Of a stretch of DNA of 64,000 nucleotides, positions 10,580-22,925 are shown in pieces. How positions within the stretch are numbered: position 1 is the first letter of the stretch; each line of letters opens with the position of its first letter. The position numbers and the translations under genes are program-made. The notes beneath the pieces were generated by a model, which ran no database searches, was not told the DNA's origin, and saw only the letters and a list, made by a program, of their open reading frames with translations. The DNA is taken from the NCBI RefSeq assembly GCF_019649055.1, contig NW_026570225.1, positions 1,612,001 through 1,676,000 of the forward strand, written 5' to 3'. Source of the DNA: Paramacrobiotus metropolitanus (lineage: Eukaryota; Tardigrada; Eutardigrada; Parachela; Macrobiotidae).

Positions 10580-10979
10580 ATTCTTTTATTGTCCAGTGCA
10601 ACCCCTCTGTATAATTCCTCTGTAATAATTCCATACTCCACCAATAACGCACCAAAAGTCCAAAATCCCATCTCTGACTAAATTTTGGAACAGTTTTGGC
10701 AGGATGACGCCATAGTGACGCTTGTGGCAGCTTTGACAGTTCACCGACTACATAAGATTTAAATCTGGGTTCGGTGGTAAAGGTACACAGCAAAAGCGCC
10801 TGATGATTCGTGTTGTTGGAGAGGAAAGTTTCTGCTTTTCGCAAACGAACATTTCCGCAACAAAACGGCAACAATAAAACCTGGTTTTCGTTAAAGATGA
10901 CCCAGTAAAACGCAGTTTACCTGCTCCTCTATTTCTTTGTACCGGGTACGGCAAAAGCTATCAAGAGGAGGGGAAATTA
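10580..10979. other. No gene recognised
   Basis: The minus frame of 98 codons at 10578-10874 has no recognised motif and overlaps other frames of similar length. Confidence 0.4.
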
Positions 10980-11830
10980 TAAACTACAGGGTTGGCAACA
11001 AAACCGTAAAATAACGCATTTTTATACTTACGGTTGCATTACAGCGCATTTTTACAAAGCATTTTCTTACTTTTATGTGCACACAATCAGTGTGGGAGCA
11101 CTGCAAGCGCAGAATCGGTAAGAGCAAAGAAAAGCGCAGTAAGTTCAAAAATGCTCTTCGCCTCTTCAAGAACAATTTTCGGAAAATAGTTTCTAAATTC
11201 AAACAAATCGGAACTATTCTGTATTTTCGAAAATCTTGAACTTTGATCAGACTAAAGAAAAAACATTTTCAGAAAGAACTGTAAAGAGTTTTTGTGATAA
11301 GTGCGCATCTTGCTTAAATTTAATAAAAGTAACTTCCGGTGTCGAAAAGTTTTTTCTTCTCAGGATAGGGCGCGTTTTGTCCGAAAAAAGTTCCACAAAA
11401 CTTTAGCCATTTGAGCTAACAATAAGCACATCTTCGTGTTTGAATATAATTTTTTTAAAAATCGGCTTCGATTGTTATTACTTCCGCAAAATAACGGCTT
11501 GTAATTAACTATCAACCTTTACACTTTAAAATAAGTTAATCGAGTTCCAACGTCAAAAACATATAGTAAACATATGGTAAAATATCATTGTGCTGAAACA
11601 TATAGTAAAAATGTCATGTAACATGTGCTATCTCAAATTTGTAGTAATAATGCAGCACAAGCGCACGCATTGTGCCAGTGAAAATAGTCAAAAAAGGTCT
11701 AAACTCGGTATAATCTCTTCTCAGGGAGTTCTGGAGAGGCCAAAAATGACTTAAAAGTGAGCTTTCCTTCGAATTTTTTTCAGTTGGGTCACCACCCGGG
11801 TACAAGTGTTACTGATTCATGGTGACAAGG
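10980..11830. repeat. Dispersed repeat family, copy 1 (mate at 38130-38745)
   Basis: It shares several blocks with 38130-38745: GCGCAGAATCGGTAAGA and GAAAAGCGCAGTA (same orientation), ATGCAGCACAAGCGCACGC (same orientation), but ACTTCCGGTGTCGAAAAG, TTTAGTCTGAT and TTACTTCCGCAAAATAACG in opposite orientation. The copies therefore differ by internal inversions. No coding capacity is evident. Confidence 0.65.
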
Positions 11831-14670
11831 GCGACGTGTCAGGTCGGCAGTTATTTTTTTTTTGTAAAGAGGGGAAGCATTATTGCTGATCGCATGCTTA
11901 TGTCGAAATGCGTTCAAATTTGCACAAAATGAAAGGGTTCATTTTGCTTGAGCACGCATCAGTTGCAAATTCCTTGAAAAATCAAATTTTGACATTTGGG
12001 CAAATTAGGATCACTAGGAAGCATTTTTGAAGTTATAGAGACATTACAAAAGTTTTGATTCACTATAAAAATACTTTAATCAAAACTCGGAGGTTTTTCA
12101 AGAACAACTGAAAAGCAGTTGCAAAACTTAATTATAAGCGACTAAGCTGCGCTCCGGTCTGCCAATGCACGCCAAAGTGCATTTTCCTAGTTGGCTTTAA
12201 TTGCATTTTTCTGTTGTGCTGCACGGAATTGGTTTTTCTCCAGTATGAGTACAGTATGTACTAATGATTGCAAAATCCGTTATGGCACATCGACGGTTAT
12301 GACACGTCACGGTGGACTACATTAAATAATTTGGTTCATCTTGAACTGCTGCCGTACTTTTGTCTGCAAATTACTTATAATCTTCGAAGACAGTATGGGT
12401 ATCAGTGTTCGGATAGTAGAAAAGCCCGATCGCCTTTCGATGTGCAGTGGCTTCAAAATCAGGAGTTAACATCGCTTCTTGTTTGTCAGTTGTCAAAGCG
12501 ATATTCTGCGTTCAAAACCACTCAGTAGCTGTAACTTGGCAGAACACTATTTTCGAAACAACTAGCCGAATAAAGCAATAGCAAAGTACGGATGTGTTTT
12601 TTCTGAAAAAGGTGCATCTGATTTTCGCACTGCCGCATAGCTGGACATCCGTCAGACTTGGATGACTACAAGTAATCTCTCAAATATTCTTACTTAACAT
12701 GGCGGAATTGTTTTCTGGCTGCATATTATCACTGTGCACTGCATCACCTTGTAATCATGCACAACGGAAACTGGGCACAGTCGAGGAAGTATTCAAGTAT
12801 AATTTACATAGTAATACCAAAGTATTGCGGAATCAAAGTACGGAAATAAGCCTCTGCGGTGATCTGATTTTAAATTGGGGACTTGGCCGAAACAATCGGT
12901 TCAAATTTATCCAACACGGAGTTGCCGTACCGAACAGAAACGCAAGTTGTTTTATTTTCCACTTTCTATTCAATTCTATATCGATAAAGTACTGTACATT
13001 TTTCCAAACCAAAGAAAACCCGTAATAAATATGTAGGAAGACACCAGTTCGGTGACCTTAATCTGCATTTTTACGGTTTTCTGCCGTTTTTAACTCGCGC
13101 TTTAGTTTTGCTTCCGTGTACTATTGAATTTCTTCGGATACTCGGTTTTTTCCATAGCCTTCGTAAAGTCTTTGCAGTTCTTTGTTTCAGCATGCAGCAA
13201 AAAGTGGTGCTAGCTATGGATTCAAAAAATCAAGAACTGCTGTACCCAAAATTAAATAATAATAAAACATACATAACAAATTAGAACCGAAAATTACAAT
13301 TACTCAGCGTAGTTCCCAGAAAACATGTGTAGTTTAAATGGAAATCAGCAGGGGAAACGTTTTGCAATTAAAGCTTATTGTATGCAAAGGTCACTCAGAA
13401 GGAATAATTAAGCAGTAAAACATACAAATATTTTATTGCTTCAGCACCAATCCAGGCAATAATACAGGCATTGTATGCCGTGCGAAATAACCTACACATA
13501 TCATTACTGCACAAATGCACTTAAAAACCAAAATAATGTGAATGAATGACACGACAGCTTTTCAGCACTTTTACACTTGATACTGCACTAAAATTACTTG
13601 TTACATTACATGTGCGTTTTTGTGCGGGGACGAGATGTACTGATAAAGCAGTAGACCTACGAGCGTTCCGTAATTATATCATTTATATGGTCCGATAAAC
13701 CGTATTATTGCTCATAATATTAATGATTAGGCACAGCGCGGTCTGTTTTGTGGTTGTGTCCTCCAACGACGGTACACGTATTGTGTCCAGTCTGTAATCT
13801 GTGCACTTGCCGATGAGCAACCTCGCAGGCAAACCGGAAAGCCCTAACGCTTTCCAAACGTTCATTTATCGCCGCATCAAGGATGTACAATGCCCAACGC
13901 CACAGCAGAAAACAGAAAAACGATGCCCGTCTGGGTATGCCCAAACCACGTCCGGTGGAATTCTCCAAGAAGTTTGATGAAGGTAATTCTGGCCTGCATC
14001 TTAATAACTAGCATCGTAATAGGAACGCATTTTCATTCCACCGCGCGCTATCATACAACTATTTGCCGTTTTTGACCTCTGTTGTTAAGTATACAGCTGC
14101 ATACATAACAACGGAGATCACTGCTGATTGCGATACTTGTATGCATGAAATTAAACGGTAAGGTTAATAAGTTCATGACGTGCGTAAAGGAGAATGTGGA
14201 AGCTGGTTTTCAGTCCCTTATTGGATTTCACTCGACCTATGTGGTGCAGGATAGTTAAGTAGGTTGTTGGATTCTGTTTGTTAAATCACTTGATCCTAAT
14301 TGTCGCGTGCGGTGTCAGTTGGTTTGGTTTATTTGATATCAGTAGTGACTGAGTGCTGCCTGTTACCGCAAAGCTCTGTTTCATGTTTGCAGAACTCATT
14401 AAATTTCTTGGTTTGCTCGAGCCGTAGCGCATCAAGGAGAGCGAGCTACTTCTATTAACACCACAGGTGTCAGGTAGTGCCATAGAAGCATTCAAGTCCT
14501 ATCACGTTGAGAAGAGGAACTATTCTGTGTGAACTAAAACGGCTGTATTTTTACCGGTCAGATTATCCACTGCAAGAAAGGGCGCCGTGTTAAAAAACAA
14601 AACCGATAGAATCAGAATACTCTGTGCTGTTCAAGGCGGGACGTTCGCCGACTTATAAAACCCAACTCTT
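11831..14670. other. Mostly gene-free; one weak exon candidate
   Basis: Frames at 12268-12528 and 12699-13025 match nothing I know. At 13880-13972 a short GC-richer stretch reads MYNAQRHSRKQKNDARLGMP and on to KKFDE before a GTAATT donor-like site, on the plus strand. It could be an isolated exon, but a second frame is open across the same bases, so it is not called. Confidence 0.35.
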
Positions 14671-17600
14671 TCAAGATTCCAACTTCTTCAAAATATCGTC
14701 ACTAACGGGTGCCGGAATCGTCACTCGTAGTTTCGGATCTTGTCGCATAGCTCGTTTTATAGTGTCCTGTGCATTCGCATTACCAGCCCATGAACGACGT
14801 GTAATCTGCAAAATCCGCCATCAACTGTTACACTGGTGCCCAATTTAAGTCCATCAGATAGGCAACTTACTCCATTATTAACGTCCCAATGAAGCATTGT
14901 CCGGGCTCGTCTCTCCGCTGCTTCAGAACCGTCCAAAACAAGCCCAAACCCACCGTTTATCACTTCACCCCACCCAACGCCGCCTATGAATCCACAGATG
15001 CCGGTCTTTCACTTGTTCAGAATACAGTTCCATTTCTAAAACATACCTCCATTATGCAATGCGACCCATGTCGCCCCCCGAAAAGAATCTCCAATACAGT
15101 TCTGCACTGCCATGTCGGCGGTAAAGGCTGATCCGTCATAGATATTAGATGTCTCTCGGAAAGGACTGTCGGTACCGGACACATCGTGATGGTCACGGCT
15201 GATGACCACTGGCGCTTTAATGGCTTTGCGGGCTATGGCACGATTAATGGCCACGGCAATCGTCATTCGTCCCTCGGCGTCAGCGTACAATATTCGCGCT
15301 TGCGAACCAACTACCAGGCGATAACTCTGCGCACCGCGAATCCACTTCAAATTATCTTTGTACTGAGCAGCAGTAGCAGACGATACTACCAATTAATAAA
15401 AATACGGCATTATTCACGCGACTCACAAAAGAAATAACGACCATGGAACAAATGTTTCATGCAATTTTCTTCAGAGTTATTCAGATAAATTTTACCATTC
15501 TCTTCCATAAGGGCCGTCAACGCTTCTGATGCAATGGCATCAGTCACCGCTAAATCCTGCGCATTACAGGATGTACACACCCATCGAAATGGACCAAATC
15601 CCAAAGAAAAAATGTCCCTGCATTCATTCCGTTCTTTCAGTTGGCACAAAAATTCTTAATTACTGCAAATAACTGTCAGGTTACCCCATGATGTCTTGGA
15701 CATAAGAAGGATAAACAAACTCCGATTTCGAGTTGTTTCGGTAAACATCCGCTCCAGCACGACCGGCTTCAAGCAGGAAGGCGTTGCCATAATCCCAGAA
15801 ATGCATGCCATGATGGGAGAGATAGTTAATGGCATTCACTTGTCGGCGTAAGCTATCTTGTACCAGCTCTTTGAAACGCTCCGGATTTTCTTGAATCATT
15901 ACAAAGGACTCCTCATAACTTAACTACACAGGAATACCTTGCGTCAACCGCATGCTACCAGCTTCAATCAACTAGAAGTGAAATTTCACCTGCACTGGGA
16001 AGTATCCTCCATTGAACGGATTATGGCACGATGTCTGGTCGGAGCCGAGATCCACGACGACTTCTCCGGTTTTTTCGTGTAGTTCAACTAATTTCTCCCT
16101 GAAAAGTATTTAAACTGAAAAACCACCATCCCAGTCTGAATAAATATTTTCCATTCGAATGAATACCATAAAGTGACAACATTTCCATAATAGCCAATGC
16201 TTACAGAGCGGCCTTCACGAACGGCACATCTAAAATTACAGAAGATCTTTCGTTAAATTATTACCGGAACAAGTCTTCCCAGAATCAAATAAGAGAGTAC
16301 CGGGTTCTTTCAATACATTCATCAACGCTTTCCGTAATCTCCATAAGCCAACCTTGACCGTGGCGTTTAGCCAAGGCTTCTCGGCTAACCTACAGCGAAT
16401 GAAGAACTTCATGCTCATAGTATATTCCGAATGAGGTACGAAGATTGAGTGTAAATCACTCACCTCGGCAATGATTCCCACACAACCTGCAATCACCGCG
16501 GCTTTCGCCTGTGCTCCCGACATTCCACCCAAACCGGATGTTAAGAACACTTTTCCGCGTAAATCATCAACATTCAGGTATTTCCGACCGGCATTCATTA
16601 ATGTCAACTAATGAACGAAAAAAAACACACTACTAAATACTAACAACACAGATAATTTTATACACTCATTGTGGTCAAATGCAAAAACTACGCCCTCATA
16701 TTCACCGTGGTTCCATGGACGATACCTTGCGGACCAATGTAGCAGTAACTTCCGGCCGTCATCTGACCGTACATGGTAACCCCTAAAGCGAACATGCGAT
16801 CGTAATCCGGGCGTGATGAATAGTTTGGAATAACCTACAGAGATACTAATCAGCAAATATGAACACCAGATTTAAAATAATCGAAAAATGCGGTTGCCGC
16901 CTTTGTTTTATCATGCGCAATTCTCCAGAATGCGAAACTGACCATTCCATTCGTAATCACTGCTCGTGGAGCATCGGGATGCGATGGGAAAAGTCCCATG
17001 GGATGTCCGGAATAAATGGCTAACGTCTGCGTCTCGTCCATTTCACTAAGATACTGCATGGTCAGCCAGAATTGTGCCCAGTTCGAAAACACTTGCCCGT
17101 TTCCTCCGTAGGTGATCTACAATTTACTTGTATTAAGCAACAAGTAAAGGAATTCTGAAATACTGTCCGAGTACCCATCTGTTCTTCTAGAATGCCGATG
17201 TGGCACCAAATTCACCAGATTATTCTGTACAACCCTAAGAAATCAAAATTTCAAACGACATCCAACTGCATGATTACTTACATACATACTTATACAAGTA
17301 AAAAATATATTGGAAATGGCTATAGGCACCCCCCTTTCACCCATGTTATCTACAGGCACCCCCTTTCGCCCCCACTTAGACTATAGGCACCCCTTTTCGA
17401 TTAATTAATCGCTGCACCCCGTCGCGTACGAAAGCTATAGGCACCCCCTTATTATCCGTTGCTATGTCTTAAGGTCGAATTTTCTTGACCTTAGAAAATT
17501 TGCAGAAAGTCAGAATTTTTTCTATAGTACGAGGTAGTATACAGTACTTATGTGAGTTCAGCAGTAGATAGGGCTCTGTAATAATGGCTGACAGTTCTGT

Positions 17601-19014
17601 AAACAAGTATCCCATCCAAAGATAACCCACGATCTCACAACGACCACGAATCAATGCGGGCCAATGGTCTGCACTTGGCAGTGTGAAATCGTGGAAGGGC
17701 ACATGCCAGAGAACATGATATTCACAAAAACTCCCATCCAACTCCCCTAATCATGTCAGAATGTCAGATCATCAAAAATCTTTGTGAACCAAAAAAAAAC
17801 TCAAAAACTTTTTGTTAATCATCTGGGAAAAAATAAAATGGGTGCCTCTAGTCCGCGGGAAAAAAACGGGGTGCGAGAATTATCTAATGGAAAAGGTGTG
17901 CCTATAGTAAAACAGAGTGCAAAAGGGGGTGCCTATAGCAAACGGGGGTGAAAGGGGTGCCTAAAGTCTCACAAAAAAAAAATTACATACTCATATCGAA
18001 CTTATTGCTCACGGCTGGCAATTTATACGAAAAGAGTTTTCGATAAAATCTTTTATTTCACTTTAGCTAGCGTCATGTGAGGAAAAATTCTGAAACTGCA
18101 AACCAGTTACATACCAGTTCTTCGGGAAACTGCGCAACCGCCGGATCCAGATTGTTGCAAATCATCAGCATTATCGCTGCGGCTTGTTCACAACGAGCTG
18201 GATAATCACGGATATGGAAAGCCCTAAGAAATTAAAACAGAATTAAAAATAAAGACATCAGATGTCCAAAATTCCGGATGCATGCAATTCCGTACATCAT
18301 GCGCATTTTGGGGACAAATCGGTACATGTAGATGTGCCCGTAAGTGTCCAGTTCTTCCGCGAATTCCTCTACTAGCGTATTATGCAGATGCGGTGGAAAA
18401 TATCGCAAGGCATTTTTTACAGCCAACTGAAAAGAAGCCAAAAAAGCAGCTGCAAAAAGAAAAAGTGCAAAAAACAAAAACGTATAACTAGAAATAGTTT
18501 AAACGTACGCAGTGCAGAGTAATACATGTACCTAACTGGATCTGAGGTAAAGCAGCGACAACAAAACATAATTTCTCCATTATTATCTCTACTTCTACAA
18601 AGGTTGGAAGCCCCGCTCCCCGCTAAATTAATACAGAAACGAGTGCCCTAAGAATTATGAACATAAAAGCAATTTCAGTCAATCCGTGAAACATCATACA
18701 GCAATGATCAAACTAAAGAAGCAGCAAAATATTTATACGATAAATTGCAGAACTAACGCGTAAGACGGTAGTTCCCAAACATTTTCCGAGTACGTATTTA
18801 CCGTGCGTTCTTTTCCTGAAAGATTGTGAACCCGAACAGGTGCATGCTAAACAAGACAACAAAATTATCATTAAATTGTATACCCAAAACATGCAACGAT
18901 ATTTCAAAGGTAAGTCAGTACTGGAAGAAACTGATCGCGAGCCCGCCGTTCTGGAAGCGGATTCAAGGGAATCCCGTAACGCAGCTGCAGAAGTATTGGC
19001 TCCATCCCGTTCAT
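14671..19014 (-). CDS. UROC1: Urocanate hydratase (urocanase), 15 exons, one frameshift
   Basis: It hydrates urocanate to imidazolonepropionate with bound NAD, step two of cytosolic histidine breakdown. Minus-strand exons: 18922-19014, 18802-18846, 18296-18426, 18115-18223, 16943-17117, 16706-16834, 16464-16607, 16301-16389, 16167-16229, 15990-16098, 15685-15923, 15496-15617, 15047-15385, 14871-14983, 14671-14805. All junctions are GT..AG and phases agree. The product is about 677 residues, matching animal urocanases. Landmarks: NALRYFPPHL, YGGNGQVFSNWAQF (about residue 129), TSGLGGMSGAQAKAA (about 251), SRDHHDVSGTDSPFRETS (about 545), WVALHNGGGVGWGEV. The start ATG at 19014 follows an in-frame TAG; a second Met is three codons on. 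Exon 5 has an extra A (four T's at plus 17100-17103), which shifts the frame at YGGNG; everything else is intact. Most introns are 63-110 bp; the 997-bp one before exon 5 holds a transposon. Confidence 0.95.
17310..17974. mobile_element. DNA element E1 with modular inverted ends, inside a urocanase intron
   Basis: The ends at 17310-17460 and about 17835-17974 are inverted repeats of roughly 130 bp. Each is built from four spaced copies of a (C)TATAGGCACCCC module with the same intervening landmarks (CTTTCACCC, GCACCCCGT). It lies wholly within the intron between urocanase exons 4 and 5. A minus frame of 90 codons inside (17469-17741) has no recognised domain, so no transposase is identified. 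A second member is at 40856-42134. Confidence 0.8.
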
Positions 19015-20355
19015 TATAGTGACAGAAAATGGGAAATCCTAACGTCAGGGAAACGCACGGATTCACAAAAGATACCACTATAACGGATTCGAAGACAAGT
19101 CACAACTGATTCAGGTGTACGCAAGCAAATTTCGCAAGGACTGCATTGTGACTAGGATAACGATCATCTTTCTTACTGCTACCGTAACACCAAATCTGCC
19201 AGGCACTTCGCGATGGGTACGCGTACGGCGTGCAGTTAAGTACTTACTGTAGTTATTTCGATTCACTGCAAACGATTTCTCTTTGATAAAAAGTGCGCCT
19301 GTATTGCGAGCGATAGAATCTCAATTCAAAAACGTTATTGTATATCGAAAGTTTAATCTAAACCTGGTTTTAAAGTGTAAAATAATGATCAATCTCTAAG
19401 TGAGTGAGCCAGCCAGCTACAGTGCATACATAGGCTACAACAGAACTAGAATGTATGATGATTCGTAATTTCGGATTTCTGCAAATCTTTAAACCAACCG
19501 GCTATTAAACCGCTCTCAGCTGATCATGGCAGCAAATGCTGCAGGGTCGCTCACGACAAAAGCTAGTACGAGACCACGAGTAGTATTGTACTTGTGAGTT
19601 GTGACGAACTTGCGTTGGGAATTGCTGCCAGTGCCGGAAATAGTCCGCGGAGAGTCCCAGGAATTGTAGAATTCCCTAAGAGGCGATTGGTTTATAAAGT
19701 TTAGGATCCCTATAGAGTCTTCAAACGCATCCGATACGAGCCGAGTACTGAGTTTTCAAAAACTTGCCTGGTACACGCATTAACTATGTTTTCTAGAAAT
19801 ATCGCGCTATTGTTCCGAACGTGTACATTGACACAACAAGAATCAAAATCATTACCGGTACTCCCCAGCTACATATCAATAATGCAGTAAAAATAATTTA
19901 TTGAATGACTCACTGATACAAGATCATCAACCCAACATTTCAAAATTACAATAATTACAATTTATGCAATAATTACACTAATGTATTTCACATCTTGCTA
20001 AATTCGCCTTAGATTTAACAACCGACAAACGTCTAAACTATTAGATTAGGTATGAATTGTTTAAAGGTCACTGGTATTGCGCATGTATCGCGTACCGTCT
20101 GTTGCAGAATTTACGTTAAATGCTGAATGCACAACCAATGTGCTTACAATGAATTAAAAAGACACCGCTCCGTGCAGGTTGCAACAAAAATACAGTAAGT
20201 AGTAATAATAGCTGTAATGGTTTCAGCCAGTGCCGTGTATTACATATATGACAAAATAATACTGTTTCATTATTAGCCGTCATGTAAAAAATCAGGATCC
20301 GGATATTGGTACCGATTTATTTATTATAACATTCCTCCTTACGTTTTTTTACTTT
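19015..20355. other. Upstream region of urocanase; no other gene recognised
   Basis: It holds the 5' flank and presumably the promoter of urocanase. No TATA box or other element could be assigned with confidence. Confidence 0.4.
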
Positions 20356-21165
20356 TTAGTATTGTGCATCTGCCTATGAGTCGCAAAATGTCAAGTCGTT
20401 TGACCAGCTGATCCACTGCAACCACACCCATTGCCGTATTATGGCCCGTACAGGTAAAATTGTACATACTGTACCATGGGAAGAACAGTCACACTGGCGA
20501 ATCGGCAATCATCACATTGTTGTTGCTTAGCCAGGTGTGTGAATGTTTTCAAATAATTCATTTTCTTTATGTCCACTTGTATTAGACTCATTTTGAATAT
20601 TGTCAGGCGATGACAGCACGCACGAAATGGTTTGGTTTAATCACTTACTCGAAAACGTGTATGCCGGCGCCGAGTCGAAAAATTGGGTGATGCCCGGCAA
20701 CTCATAATGGATTCATGTTTCCACACGCCTTTGTAACAGCTATTTTTATTTTAAAGTGTCCTTGACTCAACAGTGTAGATCTTTTTGCACCGCTCATTTG
20801 CATACCATAGGTGATAGTAAATCGACAGGATTAAGTTAACTATAGATTTCCGTTGAACCCTTCCTTGATTCCTTCAGTTATCTACAGATATGATTAAAAC
20901 CTAACGTCATAACCCCGAATTGTAATTACCTACTCTAGGAGAGTCGCAGTGCAAGCGCACATTCTGTGTATTCTGCGACCCACAAATTTTTATTTCAGTC
21001 TTTTCGTTAGGCGTCATTGACTTGTGAGATTACAGAAACGATCCGCCTCGTTATGTATCTGTATTATTTTTACATGTGTTAATTGTGCAGCATTTGCCGT
21101 GGGATATCATAACCGCGCATGTGGTATATGTACGGAGCTTGGGCGAATTCATTAAAACACGGTAA
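20356..21165 (+). pseudogene. Possible decayed gene of unknown family
   Basis: After an acceptor-like TTTTTTAG, the frame from 20361 reads YCASAYESQNVKSFDQLIHC, then HTHCRIMARTGK and PWEEQSHWRIGNHHIVVA before TAG. A CCAG/GTGTGT donor and a TGTCAG acceptor at about 20606 join in phase to GDDSTHEMVWFNHLLENVY and WVMPGNS, then a stop. A further stretch at 21092-21162, HLPWDIITAHVVYVRSLGEF, ends at a strong CACG/GTAAGT donor. Composition and splice phase look like genuine exons, but an in-frame TAG separates the first two. I do not recognise the family. Chance open frames remain possible. Confidence 0.3.
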
Positions 21166-22925
21166 GTAATTATATTATTTTATGCCGTTATTTTCGGTAA
21201 TGTTTACCTCCCTACATTTTGTTCGCAACTAAAAAATTAAACAAAGGACGACAACGTCGTAGCCTCACCGCAGTCACCGGCATGGCAGTTTTGATTTTGT
21301 GATATGCACTGCGGTTCAGATATATATTCTCTTCCCGCTATTTCAATGGGAGCTGTAGTGAAGGCTCAAAAGCCTCAAATCTGAGGTTTTATGTGTCCGC
21401 GAAGCCAGTATTGTGCTTGTTGTAAAATTCTCGCGCAAGATTTGCCGAACTGCCAATGACGCTTGCGACAATATGCATATTTTTACAGCCTTAGTTGCTT
21501 CTTAAAAAACATAGCACGAGCAACTCAGTCCAATCATCATGGTTATAATTGCCCTTTAAGCGGATTCTAAAGCTTTGGAGTGTACGAGCAGCGTGCATCA
21601 CACAGGTCAAGATGGTGTGACACTGCTAACACTTCCGATCACAACTGTCAGTAAGTGACTCCACTGCGCCGTACTAATCGCGACCATTAATCACCCACCG
21701 TAATCATGATCCTCGGCAAAACGAAACTAGAACAATACACCATCGAACTGCTGTATTTCTCATAAAACCGGCAAAAAAACTCGGATTTTCTTGGCATGTG
21801 GTTAGAGCTCAGTATTATCGATACAAATTGTGCTCATCTGACGATGGTGATTTATCGTTGGTTGACTAGCGAAACAAACATGTACACAACACAACAATAT
21901 ACAGCCGGCACGCACATCTCTTTCTCTCGCTCTCTTGCAACGAGATGATGGCATTAATATTTAAGCTTGTTTCCGTATAGCATATTGTACATAGTTCGTT
22001 AGACTTTTCCTCCGTTTATTCAATGCGCAAATAATCTCAAACTCTCCGCCAGCATCATAAATTGAGAACAAATACCTTATACATCGACCTAAGAGTGTAA
22101 ATATGTTATGACACTTTTACCTCTTGTTGCGCTCCATTGCAGACAAGCGAAGAGAGGAGGAGACAGAGAAATCGCTCAATACAAATCGTACTGCCCTGCA
22201 GGTTGCAGCCGGTAAAAAAGACACTTTCTCTGGGGTTTTCTGTCTGCAGCCATTTCTCTCTCTGTCTTGCATCGCAATATGATCATCGTACTGCGGGGTT
22301 TTTTAAGTAAACTCTTCGTTAATTAACGCCGCGTGATGCTTTATTGATCAATAACGTCAACTCCGCCCCTCGCCGATACATAACACTCTTGTGTATATGT
22401 ACTGCGACAAAAGCGCGCCATTTTTTACTCGGGTCGACCATTCACAGTTTATTAAATGGCTAAATTGGATATTTATTCGTCAGGGGTTGTTTCTCTCGAC
22501 TAGTTGTGAGTTAGACAAACACCGATCAACACATCCCGAATCGCGTGATATTAACCTGGCCGCAGTAAACCGACGGTGAAAGATAAACGAAAAAGCCAAT
22601 CTGTCGTTGTATTGGGCACTATTCAATTTCCGAGCAATTTTTTTCGGCTGCAGTTGACACCCGGCGCTTTTTAGCCTTTTTGGTTGTACAATTTATGACT
22701 GCTGTTAAACTCAATTGGCTCGAAAAGAGATGTGACTTTGATCAATCGTGCACAACAGCCATGGCATGCGTCTGTAGTATATGAACGCGTGCTCTACATG
22801 GGTAATGAGATGCGCAATGCATATGCGCCATCAGCTACTTTTTTACCGATTTAATTAATGCACTGGATAGTTACAGTTAAAGTGATTTGAGGATCATCCT
22901 GCTCAGTGTGTAGAAATCGCTGAGG
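21166..22925. other. No gene recognised; 5' flank of the PTB gene
   Basis: Contains pyrimidine-rich TCTCTCTC stretches near 21925 and 22255. The 62-codon frame at 22391-22579 has no motif and is probably untranslated leader or intergenic. Confidence 0.4.

Noticed and set aside
13683-13972. Small gene on either strand near 13.8 kb
   Set aside because: Competing frames are open on both strands and no motif or second exon supports any of them.
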